A DNA stretch of 64,000 nt from Neocallimastix lanati (nom. inval.). Lineage: Eukaryota > Neocallimastigomycota > Neocallimastigomycetes > Neocallimastigales > Neocallimastigaceae. The position numbers were made by a program, and so were the translations under genes. The notes beneath the pieces are model-generated. The model ran no database searches and had not been told where the DNA came from. It was given only the letters and a program-made list of their open reading frames with translations. Below are positions 11,188 through 22,059 of this stretch, in pieces. Numbering within the stretch: the stretch's first letter is position 1; each line of letters opens with the position of its first letter. Location: the NCBI GenBank assembly GCA_016946835.1, contig JACVTC010000011.1:1979501-2043500 (forward strand), read 5' to 3'.

Positions 11188-12067
11188 AATAAAAATAAAA
11201 GCATTTTTTACAAGTAATATAAAATCTCAAATTATCAATAAAATAATTATAAAAATATAATTGAATATTTATAACCCTCTAAGTATAATAACTCTTTAAA
11301 ATAAAATATTAAATAAAAATAACTAACTAAATAAATATTTTAATATATATAAAATGAGAAAAAATATATATATATATATATATTAATAATTTTAAATAGA
11401 ACCTCAAATTTTATTTTGTGATATAATATGGAGTAGGTTAATAATACACAAGCACAATAATTAACTTCCAGGAGAAATACTGAAGTTTTATATTATATAC
11501 AAGTACTCCGGTTAGATTAATATTATTGTAAAAAATTTCATGTATTTTATTCTATGTATTTAATTATATTATTTTATATATTATTAATAAATATATATTT
11601 ATTCATTATGTGATTTATTTAAGAATATTTATGTTTTATAAATTATTTAATACGTTTATTTTATGTTGTATAAATTTATATTAACAATCTTTTTAAATAA
11701 TATGTATAACTTGAATATATGGAACTAATGTAATCACGTGATATACATTCTTTATAAAATATTATGAATGTACAATCCACTTTTCTTCTTGTTATCCATA
11801 ATACTAAATGTATTATTATTTTAAATAAATAAACAACAATTATTAATATTTTTTTACATTAAATTAAATACTAAAAATATTTAATCCAATCATTAAATAA
11901 TATCAGAACCAATTAACTTTATTTAAATTTCCATATAAAAGTTCTTTCTTTTTTATAGATTTTCAAATTTTCATCTTTGTAAAGAAACTAAATATTAATA
12001 ATAAATAATATAAAGATAAGGTTTATATTAATATTATTAATTGAGTAAAAGATAATATTATTTATTT
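11188..12067. other. Spacer upstream of the snoRNA cluster
   Basis: The stretch is AT-rich, with a less biased patch at 11400-11530 and another at 11740-11830. The latter includes the palindrome ATCACGTGAT and a TACATTC/GAATGTA hairpin. A promoter for the downstream snoRNA cluster could lie here, but nothing decisive is seen. Confidence 0.4.
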
Positions 12068-12151
12068 ATAATTTAGTGATGATTATTCGCTCCTTAATAT
12101 TTATATTATGATGACAATTTATAAATTATCACCAAGATCTCTGAAAATTAT
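12068..12151 (+). ncRNA. snR24: C/D-box snoRNA, U24/snR24 homolog (copy 1, keeps the 3' guide)
   Basis: This 84-nt RNA has C box GTGATGA (12076-12082), C' box ATGATGA (12108-12114) and D box CTGA (12141-12144). The terminal stem is ATAATTT (12068-12074) with AAATTAT (12145-12151). The guide before the D box, TTATCACCAAGATCT, pairs over 15 nt (13 Watson-Crick, 2 G-U) with the conserved large-subunit rRNA segment AGATCTTGGTGGTAG. As I recall them, U24 of animals and snR24 of yeast have the same CACCAAGATC guide just before the D box, and animal U24 has the same TGATGACA C' box. Such RNAs direct 2'-O-methylation of LSU rRNA in the nucleolus; by the D+5 rule the target is the C of AGATC. The 5' guide is weak here (TATTCGCTCC, two mismatches to the usual U24 target). 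No host gene is visible, so it may sit in a non-coding or polycistronic transcript. Confidence 0.85.
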
Positions 12152-12187
12152 GAATAAATAATGCAAAAAAGTATGTATAATTTTATT

Positions 12188-12240
12188 ATGTAATAGGGAG
12201 TAAAATATTTTAATTAATAAAATAAATACTCTATTACATA
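12188..12240. repeat. Small hairpin between snoRNA copies
   Basis: ATGTAATAGGGAGTA and TACTCTATTACAT form a 13-bp stem with a small bulge around an AT-rich loop. It lies between the two U24-like RNAs. It could be a processing signal (RNase III type stem) or chance pairing in AT-rich DNA. Confidence 0.45.
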
Positions 12241-12260
12241 TGGATTAAGAAACATTTAAA

Positions 12261-12343
12261 AAATAAAATGATGAAGAATTTTTGCTATATTATAAGTATA
12301 TTATATGATAGTCAAAAATAAACTACAATTCTCTGATTTATTT
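12261..12343 (+). ncRNA. C/D-box snoRNA, U24-like paralog (copy 2, keeps the 5' guide)
   Basis: C box ATGATGA (12268-12274) and D box CTGA (12333-12336) are closed by a 7-bp stem AAATAAA/TTTATTT immediately outside them. After the C box, GAATTTTTGCTAT resembles the first guide of animal U24 (GAATATTTGCTAT). It pairs 12 of 13 positions with LSU rRNA GTAGCAAATATTC, directly next to the copy-1 target. The 3' guide (AACTACAATTCT before the D box) no longer matches AGATCTTGG. A plausible C' box is ATGATAG. The likely role is LSU rRNA 2'-O-methylation. The D' box is degenerate, so activity is inferred from guide conservation. Confidence 0.68.
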
Positions 12344-12429
12344 ATTATTATTAGTTATGAAGATATAATAATTATAATTTAGTTATTATATGTTTTTAAT
12401 TAATAAACAAGTAAATGTTTTTTCAAAAA

Positions 12430-12553
12430 ATTTTTATTATTTAATGATGGTCGTAATTTGCGTTTGAGTGATTATTAGTTGATGACACAACGCCTAGTGT
12501 CGAATATCGCTTTTAATCTATGATACCACTTTATTACTGAAAATAATAAAAAT
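12430..12553 (+). ncRNA. Candidate C/D-box snoRNA with 13-bp terminal stem; possible SSU rRNA guide
   Basis: A perfect 13-bp terminal stem (12430-12442 ATTTTTATTATTT with 12541-12553) encloses a near-consensus C box ATGATGG (12444-12450) and abuts D box CTGA (12537-12540). Inside are a C'-like TTGATGA and a GACAC/GTGTC hairpin. The first spacer contains GTAATTTGCG, which is complementary to the conserved small-subunit rRNA stretch CGCAAATTAC (from GCGCGCAAATTACCC). This suggests 2'-O-methylation near there. The guide before the D box (GATACCACTTTATTA) was not matched. At 124 nt it is longer than the neighbouring snoRNAs. Identity to a named snoRNA is not established. Confidence 0.6.
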
Positions 12554-12959
12554 CTTATAGTGAAATAATTAATTTAAAAATTATATTATTAAAATTTTAT
12601 TAAATATGATTTTATTTGATAATAAATAAATAGTTTGTAAATTAATAAATTAAATTTGTAAAATAAATTTAAAATTGAAAATATTAATAAAGAAAAAATT
12701 AAATTTATATAATTATTTGAATTTTTTCATTGGAATTGTTATGGTGTATATATATTTAAAAAATATTAAACTAGTTAATTTTGTAATATTCATATGGTTT
12801 ATTAAATGTTTTTGTCAGTGGTTATAGGATTAATCTCAATTGATTCATATAAATTTTGAATATATATTTATTCAAAATTTATAATTCTTTTAAAAGTCGC
12901 TATAATTTTAAAATTTTATTACTGAACTCGTTAGTAATTTATGTTTTTGTATATATTTT

Positions 12960-13140
12960 TAGTGGAAATAAATGAAATATTAAAGAATGTATTGAATTTC
13001 ATTCTGTAAAAGTTTTAAAATCTCAGCAAGATGATTATGAATAATAATTAGTTACATTAAGAAATGAACTAGATGTTTTATTAGTTCGTGATGTAAAAAA
13101 AATTTCGAATTTGAAATTAAATTAAATTGATCTAACCAAA
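12960..13140 (+). pseudogene. Short unrecognised coding remnant
   Basis: The plus strand reads IKECIEFHSVKVLKSQQDDY, two stops, then LVTLRNELDVLLVRDVKKIS. The amino-acid composition is protein-like and unlike the spacer around it. It precedes an ATT microsatellite and a LINE fragment, so it may be transposon debris or the end of a lost host gene. Confidence 0.3.
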
Positions 13141-13181
13141 AATAATTGGTTGATATAATTAATATTTAATATATGGATATA

Positions 13182-13182
<1 letters not shown>

Positions 13183-13244
<62 letters not shown>
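13183..13244. repeat. (ATT)n microsatellite
   Basis: About 20 uninterrupted ATT units, directly before a LINE fragment. Confidence 0.9.
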
Positions 13245-13247
<3 letters not shown>

Positions 13248-13249
13248 CA

Positions 13250-13700
13250 GAAAGACACTGTGTTTCAAGTACTTTTTTATCTGTAATAGTAACAGTAATA
13301 ATAGGTATAGTAATATTAGAAATAGTATTATTAGTAATGTTAGTAATAGTATTGAAAATAATGTGTATGTTGATTCTAGTGTGTGTAAAAAAGTGTTTAA
13401 TTTCCTTCTTGGGGGAAGAAGTATTAATAACAGTACAAGGGAATGGAAGAATCTATTTAAGTGCCAGATGAAATCAGGTGCTTATTCTGATACTCCATTC
13501 TTGGTGGTTACTGCGGCTCTTCTTCAATCAATTATACCTATTGCTAATGGCCAGCAATGGTCTTTGTTCAATAGGTTCAAATCGAATCATACTACTACTA
13601 CCAAGAGCGTAAATGCTGAATAACAGTAGGACAGGCCAGCAGGGTTAGCGCAACCAATGAAGATCATAATTTCGTATCTTAAAATTATAGTTAACATTGT
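13250..13700 (+). mobile_element. LINE C-terminal fragment
   Basis: A Ser/Asn-rich lead-in is followed from 13363 by VYVDSSVCKKVFNFLLGG, then SDTPFLVVTAALLQSIIPIA, then SLFNRFKSN and TKSVNAE. This matches the C-terminal domain of the LINE copies at 9.0, 45.1 and 47.1 kb (LLGG..., PFLV, TKSVD). After a stop, another frame reads ASRVSATNEDHNF, matching SSKANTSEGEDHNF at 47.3 kb. The piece lies just upstream of the M16 pseudogene and has no recognisable poly-A tail, so it is an old fragment. TTGTGAAGTC occurs twice shortly after it (about 13699 and 13741). Confidence 0.72.
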
Positions 13701-14699
13701 GAAGTCAAAAATAATTATTATACTACATTATAATAATGCCCTTGTGAAGTCTTACAAATATTAATTAAATGAAACTAGAATATATTATACCATTATTTTA
13801 TTTTATTTTATTTTATTTTGTGTTTTTTTTTTTTTTTTTTGTTTATTTTTTTTTCTTTTTTTCTTTTTATTACATGTTTTTTATCAAATATTTAATTAAT
13901 AAAGATGAAACAAACTTGCTGCCGTTAAAAAAAAAAAAAAATTCTTTATCTGTAAATGTAGGATATTTGAATGATCCTGATGATTTACCTGGTCTAGCAC
14001 ATTTCTGTGAACATTTACTTTTAATGATATTATTTGATGTACTAAATTATAATTTTATATAGTATATTATAATGGTTTAATACTGAATCTCCTAGCAGAG
14101 GTGTACTCTATATACGTATATAGAATCGTCTGCAAGAGGAATCAATTTATTCTTATAAAGTGGATCCACAGTACTGGTGCAAAAAAGCTGTAAAGTTATA
14201 TTTTGTGTTAATTATTAACATTATGCGCAGTAGTAATGCTATTGGTAAATTTTTTTCTGGTGATCACTGTGGAATATAATGGTGCATTTTTAGAACATTG
14301 TTAAATAAATTACACCCAAGAATAAGTAATACATTTTCATTGTATTTCTATTATTATGTAGTATTACTATTCTCATGTAAGAATCTATTGTATTCAATTG
14401 TATTTCAACTATATATTTCATGTATCCCGTTGTAAGAGATTGATTTACTCTAAATCTTGTAGTAATTTATTTAACTCTTTACTAATTTTGTGCTATTATA
14501 TTTCGCCAATTCGATCTTAGTCATTAAATACTTTATGATATTCAAATTAAATAATCTACTAAAAAAAGTGTTAAATCAAATTATTTTTCAATCATTCAAC
14601 AAACTATTAATTATTATCTAAATTATTTACTCCATAAAGATATAAAATTAATACAATTTTCATTATTCTCAAGACTTTATAATAAAAACTGACTTTTAT

Positions 14700-17250
14700 T
14701 TTTTATTTTTTAGCTTATCTATTACTATTATGGAAATCCAATATATAAAAAATAAAAATTTCATTCTTAGAAGTTCAAGGTGCCATGGTATTCCAATGAA
14801 GAATACAAAACTTCTCTTTATTTGTGGACTTCGATCATTGCCCGAAATCAAAATGAGAAGACATTTAAAGAAAATTCTGAAAGAATTAAATATTAAGGTT
14901 TTATCAATTAAACGTATTGCTAATTTTAATGATGAATTCTTTAAAATTAAAATAGTAGGTAATGAAGAGGAAAAATCATCTATTACTGAATGTATAGTTA
15001 ATATTGATTGTAGCAAAAGGTATCATAAATATAGCTTTTCTTCTCTCAAAAGGAAACATTTTGCTTTATCAGAAAAAGTTAATTCATCATATAATTTCAA
15101 TTTATTCACTACTTCAATCTTGAATACAAGTTTAAGTCGAAATTCAAATTCAAGTTCAAATACAGATTCAAGTTCAAGTTCAAGTTCAAGTTCAAGTTCA
15201 AGTTCAAGTTCAAGTTCAAGTTCAAGTTCAAGTTCAAATTCAAGTTCAAGTTCAAGTTCAAATTCAAGTTCAAGTTCAAATTCAAGTTCAAGTTCAAGTT
15301 CAAATTCAAGTTCAAGTTTAAGTTCAAATTCAAGTACAAGTTCAAGTACAAGTTCAAGTTTAAATACAAGTTCAAGTTCAAATTCTAGTTCAGGTTCAAA
15401 TTCAAATTCAAGTTCAAATTCAAATTCAAGTTCAAATTCAGATTCAAATTCAGATTCAAATTCATATACCAGTTCAATCAATTATAATGATTCCAATCAT
15501 ATTAATAACACTCAAATTAATTATAATGCAGTTAAAGAATTTCCTCTACGTGTCAGTTTGAATACTAATGGATGGAACTTTGATGAAAAAGACAGTTTTG
15601 AATTCTTTATTTCAATATAAACCACTTTTCATATTCTTTCAAGAAACAGGAAATGGTTCAGGTTCTAATAGTAAATATCCATGTCGAGTATCATTAAAAA
15701 ACTATAAACATTTCTTCAAAAAAGCTAATAATGAAATTCATATTAAATAAGAGGACTTTATATAGTGTTTCATAATTATTGTTAAGCCTCTCTTGAAAAC
15801 AACACTTATGAGTATATTATTTCTTTGTATACTTTTAATTTTTGGAATTTCATTAAATGTTCTATCGGTAATGTGTACGTACTTCATAGCCTTCATGCTA
15901 GAGCTACTAAAATTGAAATTTTATCTTGGTTAAATAGTCACTCTCCTCATCCTTCAATGTTGGTTGGTGATTTTATTTTCCTCCTGAAAAATTAGGTAAT
16001 TTGCTCTCCAAATTTAGTAATTGGAAAATTCTTCCCTTATGGGGCTCCTCAATTTCATGTAGTAGAGGTAATAGATCATGCAATTGTCAATGATCATATG
16101 TTATATTTACTTTCATATAGTATTTTTATTGACTTTCCCTCTATTTCGGATTATAAGCCTTTATTAATAAAATGTAAATGTTTTTCATTAGATAATTCAG
16201 ATAATTTTTTCTCTCTGTATAAAAAACAATTAAATGGGATATATTAAAATGGATAAATGAAAAAGAATCAATTTTTGACAATAAGTATTTTAGAGGAAGT
16301 GATTCCAGATTCCGATATTAGTATTGATGATGGTTCTAAGAAATTTATATCAACTTCATTTAATATTGCTAAAGAACTTAATATTACGTCAATGTCAGAG
16401 GTCAGAAAATTTTTTTTCATATTTCACAGAAAATATTTAATTTGCAAAAACTCATAATGAATTAAATAAAGCAATTAAAAGAAGAGGCTCTAATTATAAT
16501 ATAGATGAATGAATTTATTGAAAAATAAAATAGAATGTGCAAAATTATTCATTATATATGTAATATTTATAGAAAAGCTGAATACCAACATTGGAGCAAT
16601 ACAGGATGTGAATATAAGAAATCTCATAAACCAATGAAAGCTTGGAAATGACTTAAAAGCAAAAGTAGATACATTTAAAATATGTCTAATTTTCCAGAAA
16701 AGAATAAAAATGGTAAATTTTCTAATAGTATGAGACATAATGAATGGGATATAAATCAAGATATCAGTATAGAAGAAATTAAAGAAGCAATATTAGTTAC
16801 TCCAAATTATAAAGCTTCAAGCCTGGATGGAATTCCTATTGAATTTTGTAAAGCTTTAATTCCTCCTGATGACGAAAATTAAGCAAATAATTATGCTTTT
16901 AGTTTAAATTGTTTACAGAAGATATTCTCTAGAAATTGGAATAGAAATTTTCCTAATACATGGAATAAAGCAAGTATTATATCTATTCCTAAAAAAGGAG
17001 ATGATCTATCTGATTGTGACAATTATCGAGGTATCTTCTGATTAACAATGGTATAAAACTCATTTCGAAAATAGTCTCCAAAAGAATTTCAGAATATGGA
17101 CTTAGAAATAATTTTATTAGACCAGAGCAATTTGGATTTCGTAATAAAGAAGAAAGTGTTAGTTCATATATTTCAATTTGAGAAATTTGTCAAAGGCATA
17201 AAAACGATAATAAAGAAACTTACCTTACCTTTCTAGATTTGAAAAAGGTA
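14700..17250 (+). mobile_element. LINE (APE-type non-LTR retrotransposon) inserted in the M16 gene, 3'-truncated
   Basis: From ATG 14730 a 296-codon frame encodes an RRM-like start (KLLFICGLRSLPEIKMRRHL), a long Ser run, then endonuclease motif VSLNTNGW. Further pieces give IFFQET and VGDF (APE endonuclease), a linker with IKEAILVTPNYKASSLDGIP, and reverse transcriptase motifs: WNKASIISIPKKGDD, CDNYRGI, LRNNFIRPEQFGFR and TYLTFLDLKK, at which point it stops (about 17248). The copy carries several stops and frameshifts and lacks the second half of RT and the 3' end, which is unusual because LINEs normally lose their 5' end; a later deletion is likely. Host M16 sequence continues about 20 bp beyond. 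No target-site duplication could be identified. It belongs with the other LINE fragments here, shown by overlap of RT sequence with the 45.7-kb copy. Confidence 0.8.
15160..15472. repeat. (TTCAAG)n hexanucleotide tract coding poly-Ser/Asn inside the LINE
   Basis: About 50 hexamer units of TTCAAG with single-base variants (TTCAAA, TACAAG, TTCAGA) encode about 100 Ser residues with scattered Asn, Thr and Asp. They link the RRM-like domain to the endonuclease. Opposite-strand frames give Glu-Leu or Asn-Leu repeats, which are not genes. Confidence 0.88.
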
Positions 17251-18951
17251 ATATTTTATATAAATTAGTGTAAAACATTAAATGATATTTCTTTCCAATT
17301 CAAAGAAAAGTCTAAACCAGTTAGAACTATACCACTTTTATCTAAATAAATGTTATTTTATCCTAAAGAACATATTATTGCTGACAAGTCTTTATACTTT
17401 GTATATGAACTTAAAAATTTAAATTAACTTTATATCTTAACATTTATTTAGTCTCCTAATTTCACCAAATTATGGTAATGAAGATTTTATTTATGAAGAA
17501 CATGAATGGGGAAAAAATATTACGTTTATGAATATTCAATTCAAAATATTGATGATGAATTTTTAAATGAAGAAAAATTATTATAATTTATTTAAAATAA
17601 ATATAATTTATACTAAAGGATTAAATTAAATATATATATATATATATAATATAAAAATTAAAGAATTTAAAGTTAAATCAAGCATTACATCTTCCAAAAG
17701 TTAATCCATTTGTTCCAAAAGATTTTAGTGTCAAAAAAATTGAAAAAGAAGAAGTAGATAATAAATTAATATATTACATATTTTACATTGTTTTATAAGT
17801 TTTATAAATAATAAATAACTATTAATTTTAATATATTCTAACATTTTAAAAATTTTTTTTAAGAATCCTTAATCAAGTTTAACTATTAATAATGATAATC
17901 TTAGAATCTGGTTCAAAAGAAATGATATCTTTTTTGTTCCCAAATAAAATATATTCTTCGAAATTAGATCGTTTGTATTTTATATATTAAAATAATAAAT
18001 AATTTTAATAAATAAATATAATATTATTTATATTCATATATATATATAAATATTTTATTTTATTTATTGCCATTTTTTTTTTCACGACAATTGTCAAAAA
18101 GTTCTTCATTAAATTATATGTATACTTCGATGTATCTTCAATTAGTGAAAGAAGCTTTAAATAAAGATTCATATCATGCTGAAATTGCTGATACTAAATT
18201 CAATATTAAACTTTCTAATGGAGGAAAAATTAATGTATAAATATCAATTTTAAAAGTAAATTTTTATTATTAATTTAAAATACATATATAACATATAACT
18301 AAAATTTAGTATTTATGTATATAATTTAATATAGGTTAACGTTCAAGGTTATAGTGAAGTAATTGAAATCATTTATAGATTATTGTTAACTACTTTTTAG
18401 GTTTAAAACTTAATGAGGAAGAATTTATTATTTATGGAGATAGAGTATAACAAAATCAATAAGCAATAAATTTAATAAATAATTAAAATAATAAAATTAT
18501 TAATTGCTATTCAAACTGTAACCTTTATTAAAATTATTGAATCAAAGAATTATTGCTTTGAAAGAGATAAGGAAAAAAAAATATGAGGAATAAAAAATTG
18601 ATTAATTTTATTAAATATTTTAAATTTGTACATTGACAAAAAATTATATTCATAATAAATTTTATACTTGATAAAAGAGATTCAGGATTTAACAAATCTA
18701 CTTCAAAAAAAGAAATATATGAATTCTTTGTAAAGCATACTGATGTAAAATCTCCAAATCGTGGAAAGTTCTCAATTCATATTATTTCAAAGGGAAAGAA
18801 TGATGATTTAGTAAAGCAAAAGGAAAAAGAAATTAAATATATTTTAGAAAAGAGTACAATCATTAATGGTGTATATTATTTCAGAAATAGTCAAATATTT
18901 GGACCATCCCCAATTTCATATAAGCCAATTGAAGAGTATTTAGTTGATTAA

Positions 18952-20359
<1,408 letters not shown>

Positions 20360-21355
20360 ATGGGTATACACAATGGTTCTACTAAGCTTCAGCAATACAC
20401 TGAAGAATTATGGAATGAATATACTAATGATGAAGATATTGTTATTAGAAAATTTGGTAATAATTTAAATGCTAAACCAAAAAAAGCTAAAAAATTATTT
20501 GTTCAACAACCAAAAAAGAAGGCTCCTCAGCCAAATTCTGCTTCATCAGAAGAAAGTGAGGAATTAAAGGAACTTAAGGACTTCTTAGAAGACAATTTAG
20601 CTGTTGGATTTGGAAGTCTTGTTCCAAGTACTAACAAAAAAAGAGTTAGAAATAGAAAACCAAAAGCTAAAAAGCAAACTAACCAACCAATTAATTTACA
20701 AGAAGAACTTAATAAATTTGATGATGGTTGGGAAACTATGCTTTACAGAAACAATAAAAGAGAATTAAATAAAATGAAGCGTGATATTCAAAAGGAAGAA
20801 AAGATTCAAAAGATTCAAATGGAAAACAAAAGTTTCATTAGACATAACCAAATTTCATCCGCTTCAAATGAATCTGAAGTAAAATCACAAGTTAAGGTTA
20901 GACCAAGCAAAGAAAGTGTTAAGAATAAAAAAATGATTAAAAAGCAATTAGATCAACAAATAGAACTCCAAAAGCAAAAGCAACAAAAGAAGAATGAAAT
21001 GGAAAAATGGAACCAAAAAATGCAAAATGAGAAAAAGAAACAACAAAAGACTATTAGAGGAAATGAAAGTAACTTTAATAGTATCATTCAAGAACATCAA
21101 CAAATGAAAGAACAAATTAAGATTGATAATTCAAAGCCAAAATCTGCTAAATCGAAACCTCAATCAGAAGGTAATGAAATTCAAAGAATTATTCAAAAAC
21201 AAGTAGAACAAGAAAAGAAACAAAAGGAACAAGAGTTAATCAAAGCTCGTAAAGAATTAGCAAAAGTTCAAAAGGAAAAGAAAAATGAAAAATTAATAAA
21301 ACAACAAAAGCATCTTCAAATGGTCCAAAAAGCTAATAACAAAGGAAAGAAATAA
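20360..21355 (+). CDS. Lys/Gln-rich coiled-coil protein, 331 aa, unknown function
   Basis: This is a single-exon frame of 331 codons, with ATG in an A-rich leader (AAATAAAAATGGG) as expected for these fungi, and TAA at 21353-21355. Codon use is the host type and the frame is undamaged, so it is probably an expressed gene. The N-terminal third holds basic patches (KPKKAKKLF, KKRVRNRKPKAKK) that could bind nucleic acid or act as nuclear signals, separated by an acidic helix (SSEESEELKELKDFLEDNLA). Residues of about 120-331 are almost all K, E, Q and N with heptad-like spacing and are predicted coiled coil (for example QKQVEQEKKQKEQELIKARK). No signal peptide or membrane segment is present. I recognise no family. 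A ribosome-biogenesis or cytoskeletal role would be a guess. Confidence 0.8.
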   Translation: MGIHNGSTKLQQYTEELWNEYTNDEDIVIRKFGNNLNAKPKKAKKLFVQQPKKKAPQPNSASSEESEELKELKDFLEDNLAVGFGSLVPSTNKKRVRNRKPKAKKQTNQPINLQEELNKFDDGWETMLYRNNKRELNKMKRDIQKEEKIQKIQMENKSFIRHNQISSASNESEVKSQVKVRPSKESVKNKKMIKKQLDQQIELQKQKQQKKNEMEKWNQKMQNEKKKQQKTIRGNESNFNSIIQEHQQMKEQIKIDNSKPKSAKSKPQSEGNEIQRIIQKQVEQEKKQKEQELIKARKELAKVQKEKKNEKLIKQQKHLQMVQKANNKGKK

Positions 21356-22059
21356 ATTTGAATGTTTCTTCAAAACTATTAATATATATACTTTTAATTT
21401 ATTATTATTATAATATTAATTGAATAATATATTAAGATATATATTGTTACACAAAGAAAAAAAAATATTTGAATAAAAAAAAAACGAAGAAACGAAAAAA
21501 TAATTAAAATTAAAATTATTATTAATTATTAAGATTAAAAGTTTATTTATTATTATTTGATAATTGGTGATATTATTTAATAATAATTTGTAATAACGAA
21601 AAAAAAAAATAAATATATATATAAATAAAATTTTTATTTTTATAAAGATATTTTATTTAATATTATTGGATTGGTGATTTTATTTAATATAAAATGTTTT
21701 ATATATTAATTCCATTTTCTAAGCATTTTTTTATAGAAATGAATTTTATAAATTTTAATAATATCATATATTTTTATTAATTAATTTCTTAAATTAGTTT
21801 TTATTTATTTTTTCTTATTTATGAACATAAATAATCTAAACCTCTAAATTTAAATATTAATATTTTATTATTTATTGAGTATACTTCTTTTTAATATTTT
21901 TTTTTTTTTTTTTTTTTTTTGTTATTTATAATAATTAATATAATAATTTTTTTTTCTATTATGTATATTAATATAATAATTATTTAAACAAAATAAATAT
22001 TAAAAATAAAATTTCATAAAAAAAAAGTTTATTATACCGAAAATATAATAAAATTTTTA
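21356..22059. other. AT-rich spacer
   Basis: The 3' flank of the coiled-coil gene holds T runs (about 21898-21920) and no recognisable gene. Confidence 0.55.

Larger units (their letters stand above)
13883..18951 (+). pseudogene. Insulin-degrading-enzyme-like M16 metallopeptidase pseudogene, split by a LINE
   Basis: The N-terminal remnant (about 13895-14035) reads INKDETNLL, LSVNVGYLNDPDDLPGLAHF and CEHLLL. Its HFCEH is the inverted zinc motif (HxxEH) of the IDE/M16A family. After an interrupting LINE, family order resumes: LNDISFQFKEKSKP and FYPKEHIIADKSLY (17270-17400), EEHEWGK (17495), LPKVNPFVPKDFSVKKIEKE (about 17686-17745), LRIWFKRNDIFFVPK (about 17905-17945), YMYTSMYLQLVKEALNKDSY (18115-18175), and a C-terminal part from 18690 ending SYKPIEEYLVD-stop at 18951. 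IDE is a cytosolic zinc peptidase of about 1000 residues that degrades small peptides. Much of the first half is missing or unreadable, and several stops and frame changes occur. Introns are retained in the 3' half, so this is a decayed resident gene and not a processed copy. Confidence 0.78.

Noticed and set aside
11400-11520. Fourth C/D snoRNA (GTGATAT ... CTGA)
   Set aside because: The C box is too poor and no terminal stem forms next to the boxes.
13570-13590. tRNA T-arm-like GGTTCAAATCGAATC
   Set aside because: It lies inside the LINE C-terminal coding frame and no acceptor stem or anticodon arm surrounds it.
15023-15481. Minus-strand frames of Glu-Leu and Asn-Leu repeats
   Set aside because: They are opposite-strand shadows of the TTCAAG tract in the LINE.
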